NCBI GenBank assembly: GCA_002840715.1
Contig: PHBW01000027.1
Location: forward strand, 1-45,433
From: Chloroflexi bacterium HGW-Chloroflexi-4
GTDB lineage: Bacteria; Chloroflexota; Anaerolineae; Anaerolineales; Anaerolineaceae
DNA length: 45,433 nucleotides
Direction: 5' to 3'
Shown: one piece after another, positions 41,168 to 45,433 of the stretch
How positions within the stretch are numbered: position 1 is the first letter of the stretch
How the letters are laid out: the number at the start of each line of letters is the position of its first letter
Program-made: the position numbers and the translations under genes
The notes under the pieces: model-generated
Told to the model about the DNA's origin: nothing
What the model saw: only the letters and a program-made list of their open reading frames with translations
Databases searched by the model: none

Positions 41168-42352
41168 ATGGAAAAAAGAAGAAATTCCACGTTCACGCAG
41201 AGCAAACTTGCCAATTTAAGGCTGCGCAACCGCGTTATCCGTTCTGGCTGTTTTGAAGGCATGTGCCAGGAGGGGAAGATCACGGATGCATTGATTGAGC
41301 ATCATCGGCGGGTGGCAGAGGGCGGTGTGGCCATGACCACCGTGGCTTACTGTTCGGTGAGCTATGATGGACGTGCCTTTGGCCACGAAATGTGGATGCG
41401 ACCAGAGTTGATCCCTGACCTCAAACGCTTGACAGAAGCTGTGCACAAAGAAGGTGCTGCGGCTTCCATCCAGATTGGGCACTGCGGCTTTTTCTCAAAC
41501 CCCAAAGAAATCGGCAGGCGCCCGTTGGGGGCATCTGTCAAGTTTTGTTTATTCAGGCTCTCCATTTGTGAAGCAATGAACGAAGATCAAATAGCCGAAA
41601 AGATCGAAGATTTTGGCAGAACCGCCGAACAGGTTAAAGAAGCCGGGTTTGATGCAGTCGAGATCCATGCCGGGCACGGTTATTTGCTCAGTCAGTTCCT
41701 CTCGCCGTGGACCAACCACCGCAGTGACCAATTCGGCGGATCGCTTGAAAACCGGCTGCGATTTCCGCTGGCGGTCATTCGCCGGGTGCGGCAAGGTGTG
41801 GGCGAGGGTTTTCCGATTTTGATCAAAATGAACGTCAGCGACGGCATCCGCGGGGGATTGGAGATTGACGAGGCGGTGGAGGTGGCCAGGGCTTTTGAAT
41901 CAGCGGGTGCAAGCGCGCTGGTAGCAAGCTGCGGTTTCACTGCCAAGACGCCCATCTATATGATGCGCGGCAACGTGCCTGTCAAAGAAATGGCAGACAA
42001 TCAGAATGAATGGCTGCTCAGACTGGGCATGAGTCTGTTTGGCTGGTTCATGGTGCAACGCTACAGGTTTGATCGTCTATTTCTGCTAAAGGAAGCAATG
42101 CGCTTTAAGGATGCAGTCAATATCCCTGTGATCTATATTGGCGGAGTGTTGCGGCTGGATGATATTGAATATGTGCTCTCACGCGGATTTGAGTTTGTGG
42201 AGGTTGGGCGCGCCACCGTCCGCGACCCGGATTTCGTGAAGAAAATGGAATCTGGCGAAGTGGTTGTTTCTGATTGCGATCAATGCAATCGATGTATCGC
42301 CACCATGGATGCCGGCGGGGTCTATTGTGTCACTGCAAGTGAAGGAAAATAA
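41168..42352 (+). CDS. old yellow enzyme family NADH:flavin oxidoreductase
   Basis: 394 aa: the TIM-barrel flavin domain with FEGMCQEGKITDALIEHH, the substrate-contact motif VEIHAGHGYLLSQFLSPWTNHRSDQFGGSLENR shortened here to its start and end, and the phosphate-binding segment near VIYIGGVLRLDD. Four Cys near the C terminus (CDQCNRC and a fourth about 10 residues on) could hold a 4Fe-4S cluster as in 2,4-dienoyl-CoA reductases. The second, NADH-binding module of those enzymes is absent, so it is a short form. It has no encapsulation-like tail. It is the last gene before a terminator and probably belongs to the operon. Confidence 0.83.
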   Translation: MEKRRNSTFTQSKLANLRLRNRVIRSGCFEGMCQEGKITDALIEHHRRVAEGGVAMTTVAYCSVSYDGRAFGHEMWMRPELIPDLKRLTEAVHKEGAAASIQIGHCGFFSNPKEIGRRPLGASVKFCLFRLSICEAMNEDQIAEKIEDFGRTAEQVKEAGFDAVEIHAGHGYLLSQFLSPWTNHRSDQFGGSLENRLRFPLAVIRRVRQGVGEGFPILIKMNVSDGIRGGLEIDEAVEVARAFESAGASALVASCGFTAKTPIYMMRGNVPVKEMADNQNEWLLRLGMSLFGWFMVQRYRFDRLFLLKEAMRFKDAVNIPVIYIGGVLRLDDIEYVLSRGFEFVEVGRATVRDPDFVKKMESGEVVVSDCDQCNRCIATMDAGGVYCVTASEGK

Positions 42353-42375
42353 AAAGAAATCCACCTGCAAATTAC

Positions 42376-42411
42376 AACACATCCTGATATTTTAATATCA
42401 GGATGTGTTTT
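42376..42411 (+). terminator. intrinsic terminator of the BMC operon
   Basis: A perfect 16-bp stem (42376-42391 with 42394-42409) with a very short loop is followed by TTTTCT. Confidence 0.88.
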
Positions 42412-42476
42412 CTAATTTACCGAAATATTATATAATCATATTACTTCTGTTATTTAATGCAGCATAAGAGGGATAT

Positions 42477-43241
42477 TTGGACAGCATCGATGTGTTGCTC
42501 GTAGATGACGACGATATAATCGTAAACACCCTTGAAAGGTGTTTACGACGTGAGAACTTTACCGTCAAAACGGCACACTCAGGGATGCAGGCTTTACAAT
42601 TGCTGCGCAGGCAGATTCCCAAGGTTATGCTGTTGGACGTGATGATGCCAGGCATGGATGGCTATGAAGTTTGCCGAGAGATCAGGGCCGATAAAAAATT
42701 ATCGTCGCTGCCGGTGATTTTTCTGACTGCAAAAACCACTGAAAAAGATCATATTACAGGTTTTAAAGCTGGCGGGGATGACTATATTAACAAGCCGTTT
42801 AACAGCGAGGAACTGGTTCTTCGCCTGAGAGCCATGATTAGAAGAACTCAAGACCATAAGAAATCCAGCCGCAGAAATAAAGACGAACCCAGGGTACATG
42901 ATTCAAAGCTGTTCGATCAAAGTCGGGTTTCTCAACCGATTATTGAACTTAAGGGTTTTAAACTCAACATTCTAACCTTTGAACTGGTCTTGCCCAGCGG
43001 CAAGAAATTGCTATTGACCCCCATCCAGTTTGATCTGCTCTTTAATTTTATGACGCATCCCGGTGACATTTTTTCGCCTTCTTCCCTTTTGAGCATCATT
43101 TGGGATTATCCGCCCGAAACGGGAAGTTCAGACCTGGTAAGGGTGCATATCAAGAATCTGCGCATGCGCATTGAAGAAGACCCGGCTTACCCGGCATTTA
43201 TCGAGACGATTCCGGGTTACGGATACACGATTCGACCTTAA
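42477..43241 (+). CDS. OmpR-family response regulator
   Basis: 254 aa from a TTG start with GAGGG upstream. The receiver domain (1-120) has DDDD acidic pocket residues, phospho-accepting Asp in VMLLDVMMPGMDGYEV, the Thr in IFLTAKTTEKDH and the Lys in NKPFNSEELVLR. A hydrophilic linker (125-155) leads to a winged-helix Trans_reg_C domain (LTPIQFDLLFNFMTHPGDIF, LVRVHIKNLRMRIEEDP, IETIPGYGYTI). No histidine kinase is adjacent, so it is an orphan. It probably binds DNA as a dimer when phosphorylated. Confidence 0.92.
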   Translation: MDSIDVLLVDDDDIIVNTLERCLRRENFTVKTAHSGMQALQLLRRQIPKVMLLDVMMPGMDGYEVCREIRADKKLSSLPVIFLTAKTTEKDHITGFKAGGDDYINKPFNSEELVLRLRAMIRRTQDHKKSSRRNKDEPRVHDSKLFDQSRVSQPIIELKGFKLNILTFELVLPSGKKLLLTPIQFDLLFNFMTHPGDIFSPSSLLSIIWDYPPETGSSDLVRVHIKNLRMRIEEDPAYPAFIETIPGYGYTIRP

Positions 43242-43246
43242 TAACC

Positions 43247-43280
43247 AAAAAGAGGAAACCTGATCAGGTTTCCTCTTTTT
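43247..43280. terminator. bidirectional terminator after the response regulator
   Basis: A perfect 34-base palindrome (17-bp arms, centre TGATCA) is flanked by A and T runs and lies between the convergent regulator and membrane protein genes. Confidence 0.9.
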
Positions 43281-43294
43281 AGACTCATTGGGGG

Positions 43295-43690
43295 TTAATC
43301 ATCATCCAAACGGGGTTTGTCAATCTTCATACAGAAGGCCAGAATGACCACGCCCAAAGCCACTGGGATATACCAGAATTCAGTATATTTAAGCAATTCA
43401 GGATCAGTAATGATCTTGATGCCGAAAAGGGTCATGTTGTTGTACATGATCATGCCAGCAATCATGACTAAAACACCAACCGCCACAAAGAACCAGCTAT
43501 TGACGCCAAATGGGGGCGAACCTGGAGGAGCAACAGGCAGTGCAGCACCTTTGGAACGTCCGTTCACTTTGCGGCGTTTTAAAGCATATTCACGTTCGTA
43601 GCGTTTCTTCTTACCGCGCAAGATAGCCATTCTTAGATAAAAGAAAACCATTGAGGCAATGACAACGATTACTCCGGTTGTAATTTCCAT
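43295..43690 (-). CDS. small membrane protein of unknown function
   Basis: 131 aa from the ATG at 43690, which overlaps the stop of the upstream gene (TAATG). It has an N-terminal helix (about 5-24), a highly basic loop (RGKKKRYEREYALKRRKV), and two more helices near 70-90 and 110-128. The C terminus is acidic (DDD). No family is recognised. Confidence 0.65.
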   Translation of the reverse strand: MEITTGVIVVIASMVFFYLRMAILRGKKKRYEREYALKRRKVNGRSKGAALPVAPPGSPPFGVNSWFFVAVGVLVMIAGMIMYNNMTLFGIKIITDPELLKYTEFWYIPVALGVVILAFCMKIDKPRLDDD

Positions 43691-44193
43691 TATTTCCACC
43701 ATGCTTTCTTGGTTTGGATTTTAGATTTAACGATGCGTTTGAAATCTTGTTTGGTTGGGTTTAATCCGACCCCACGTAAACGATAGTTGCCACTTGGAGT
43801 CAAGTACCCAAAACTTGTTTTGTGTTCTTCCTTGCATGAATCATCTCGGATGAGCGCAAATGCCGTGGTGGTTGGAAGCCTGATCCATAAAAACCGTCTT
43901 TCGGGTTTGGCGATGAACCCCAAGAAATATGGCTCTTCATTTTCTTTTGGAGTTGGCAGGGTAATGACGACAAGTTTGGTTTTTGCATCCAGTTGTTCAA
44001 CCTCGTAGGATAGACCGCCTGATGACAATCTCTTTTCCTGGGGTAGGCGATCACCGACATGATTCCACCAAAACTGCAAAAACTTTACACCATCTTTTTC
44101 GAGATATTTCATAAATTGATTTGTTTGGCTATGAAAGAGTACAGGAAGAGCTTCCATTCCAAAATTGTAGTGAAGGCTTTTGTTTTTTTCCAT
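43690..44193 (-). CDS. hypothetical protein, soluble
   Basis: 167 aa; no domain recognised. It lacks a signal peptide and membrane segments. Features visible are a Trp-rich start (FLQFWWNHVGDRLPQEKR), a short central beta-like part (KLVVITLPTPKENEEPYF) and a basic C terminus. It begins two bases after the NmrA-like gene and shares a base with the next gene, so the three are co-transcribed. Confidence 0.6.
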   Translation of the reverse strand: MEKNKSLHYNFGMEALPVLFHSQTNQFMKYLEKDGVKFLQFWWNHVGDRLPQEKRLSSGGLSYEVEQLDAKTKLVVITLPTPKENEEPYFLGFIAKPERRFLWIRLPTTTAFALIRDDSCKEEHKTSFGYLTPSGNYRLRGVGLNPTKQDFKRIVKSKIQTKKAWWK

Positions 44194-44195
44194 GG

Positions 44196-45062
44196 TTATC
44201 GTTCATCTCCAGAATTTGAAATACGAGCGAGGAATTGCTTAAAGGTAGTGGGTTTTTCTCCAAGCAGGAATTCAAGGATGGAGGAATTTCCCACAAATCC
44301 AAATTTATCATAGTATTCAAACATTTTAATCAGCACTTTAACCTGAGTTTCATCCATATTTGCGGCTAAAGCTGATTTTTCCCATTCAAGCCGGGATTGT
44401 TCAATGGCGCGGACAGGTTTGTTGATTGCACGGCTGAGCAGATTTGCAACCTCTTTTTGTGAGAGCGCCTCAGGGCCAGCCAATTCATAAATGGCATACT
44501 TATAATAACCAGGCTCGGTTAACACTTTTGCGGCAACTTTTGCGATGTCTTCCAGGTCAACGATACTAATGCGCGCATCCAATTGGTAGGGAACCGAGAA
44601 TTCACCTGCCAATATCTTTTGCCACCCGCCGAGGATGTTTTGCATGTAAGCACAAGGTTGAAGGATGGTAAATTCCAACCCGCTGGTAAAAAGAACTTCT
44701 TCCATGTGCATTTTTTGCCAATGATGGGGCATGGCTTCAATCTGCGGATGAAGGACAGAATGGTAAACAAAATGGTGAACGTGGTTTTGTTGAGCTAGTT
44801 GAATGATTTTACTGCCGATGGATAATTCATCGGGTGACACATTTGGGGCAATAAAATAAATTCGGTCAATTCCGATAATAGCTTTTGCTAATGCGGCGTG
44901 ATCAGTGAGATCTCCTATAATGGCTTGGGTGCAACCAAGAGATGTCACTTTTTCTGCTTGTTTCGGGTTTCTAACAAGGCACCGTACTTCAGCACCTTTA
45001 TTGGCCAGATGCTTAAGAATGGTTGTTCCGGTTTTTCCTGCCGCGCCTGTAAGTAAGATCAT
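44196..45062 (-). CDS. NmrA-like NAD(P)-binding protein
   Basis: 288 aa Rossmann-fold protein: TGAAGKTGTTILKHLANKG (nucleotide-binding glycine motif), CLVRNPKQAEKV, GDLTDHAALAKAI and the NmrA-like HFVYHSVLHPQ segment. Members act as redox-sensing regulators or as quinone/flavin oxidoreductases. It is the first gene of a three-gene operon. The usual catalytic Tyr/Lys pair of short-chain dehydrogenases is not obvious. Confidence 0.85.
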   Translation of the reverse strand: MILLTGAAGKTGTTILKHLANKGAEVRCLVRNPKQAEKVTSLGCTQAIIGDLTDHAALAKAIIGIDRIYFIAPNVSPDELSIGSKIIQLAQQNHVHHFVYHSVLHPQIEAMPHHWQKMHMEEVLFTSGLEFTILQPCAYMQNILGGWQKILAGEFSVPYQLDARISIVDLEDIAKVAAKVLTEPGYYKYAIYELAGPEALSQKEVANLLSRAINKPVRAIEQSRLEWEKSALAANMDETQVKVLIKMFEYYDKFGFVGNSSILEFLLGEKPTTFKQFLARISNSGDER

Positions 45063-45121
45063 AGCAGTGGGAAATCCTTTTTGGGATTTTAGTGGTGGAA
45101 ATTATAACCGAAGTGATAATA

Positions 45122-45161
45122 AAACGCTCCCCAAAGAGCGTAAACATCATGGGGAGCGTTT
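45122..45161 (-). terminator. intrinsic terminator of the uracil/xanthine permease gene
   Basis: An 11-bp stem (45122-45132 with 45151-45161) has an 18-base loop and a T-rich run on the minus strand, 22 bases after the permease stop. Confidence 0.75.
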
Positions 45162-45182
45162 ATTTTAAGCAATTATTGTTGA

Positions 45183-45433
45183 TTACTGAAGAACGTCAGT
45201 GGCACGTACTTTCGGCGGTTTGATGAACACGAAGATCAGGTTCACAAGGATGCCGAAGACAGCGGCTGCGGCGATCGCAGGCCAACCGAAGGGGAAGACA
45301 CCCTTCAACAGAGGAATAGGCAGATTGCCGCCGTATCCAATGTTGCCGCCGATACCGACGACCAGGATCAAGGCCACGATGGCCAATTTACCGGGATCGA
45401 AGAGGTCGACTTTTTCAGCCATCATGAGGGCAA
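45183..45433 (-). CDS. uracil/xanthine permease (NCS2 family), C-terminal end only
   Basis: The reading frame enters from the right edge and ends at 45183. The visible 80 residues carry VDLFDPGKLAIVALILVVGIGG followed by a helix ending GILVNLIFVF, as in the last helices of NCS2 nucleobase permeases (UraA type). The visible Met is internal, since the frame is open to the window edge. The product imports uracil or xanthine with protons. Confidence 0.75.
   Translation of the reverse strand, partial: ALMMAEKVDLFDPGKLAIVALILVVGIGGNIGYGGNLPIPLLKGVFPFGWPAIAAAAVFGILVNLIFVFIKPPKVRATDVLQ

Noticed and set aside
42477..43241. A two-component operon.
   Set aside because: No histidine kinase is adjacent on either side, so the regulator is reported as an orphan.

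Overview
The window looks like a piece of chromosome from an anaerobic, fermentative bacterium, most likely a Chloroflexota member of the class Anaerolineae. This is an inference from gene content: an OadG-type decarboxylase partner, a MalT/BTAD giant regulator next to a DUF5317 protein and an NHLP-like leader peptide, a lipoprotein-style PTEAP linker, several GAF/PAS signalling proteins and TTG/GTG starts. There is no rRNA, tRNA, CRISPR array or insertion sequence that I can see. Base composition is mosaic: the signalling and sortase genes (about 6-10 kb, 17-25 kb) are AT-rich, while the methyltransferase/glycosyltransferase and microcompartment genes (about 30-42 kb) are clearly richer in GC.

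Layout. 1-2.05 kb (-): acyl-CoA carboxyltransferase, OadG-like subunit and the first codons of a third gene, i.e. a decarboxylase/carboxylase operon. 2.1-6 kb (-): a three-gene molybdenum hydroxylase (FAD, 2Fe-2S and Mo subunits) with its own promoter and terminator. 6.3-10 kb (-): a 1237-aa lipoprotein-like sensor diguanylate cyclase. 10.2-15.6 kb (+): DegV and a PhnD-C-E-E ABC importer; phnD has lost its export signal and both permeases carry an extra extracytoplasmic domain. 15.6-16.9 kb: YdcF and DUF5684 membrane proteins. 17-22.6 kb (+): a MalT-like ATPase/TPR/BTAD regulator, a 39-aa hydrophobic secreted-peptide candidate preceded by three direct repeats, DUF5317, an NHLP-like peptide and a GAF-HD-GYP protein; I read this as a possible peptide-signalling cassette. 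22.7-28.9 kb (-): flavin reductase, two paralogous exported sortases, a frameshifted patatin, a BtuCD/FecCD-type ABC transporter overlapping a THEP1-like NTPase, and PadR. 29-33.7 kb (+): a Lys/Ala/Pro-tailed protein of unknown function, two methyltransferases and a GT39-like membrane glycosyltransferase. 33.9-34.5 kb (-): a second YdcF.

34.8-42.4 kb is the most distinctive region: a bacterial microcompartment (BMC) locus with a GntR/UTRA repressor, RpiB/LacAB-like isomerase, DeoC aldolase, CoA-acylating aldehyde dehydrogenase, one BMC-H, one tandem-domain BMC-T, three BMC-P shell proteins, a 126-aa EutT-N-terminus-like protein and an old-yellow-enzyme-type flavoprotein. It matches the sugar-phosphate-utilising (SPU) class of BMC loci. 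The aldolase would make acetaldehyde and glyceraldehyde-3-phosphate inside the shell and the dehydrogenase would turn acetaldehyde into acetyl-CoA. RpiB, DeoC, the dehydrogenase and the 126-aa protein each carry an amphipathic encapsulation-peptide-like tail. No phosphotransacylase or alcohol dehydrogenase is present in the locus. The repressor gene and the BMC operon are read from face-to-face promoters with a palindrome between their -10 boxes.

42.5-45.4 kb: an orphan OmpR-type response regulator, a three-gene minus-strand operon (NmrA-like protein, unknown protein, membrane protein) and the C-terminal end of a uracil/xanthine permease cut by the window edge.
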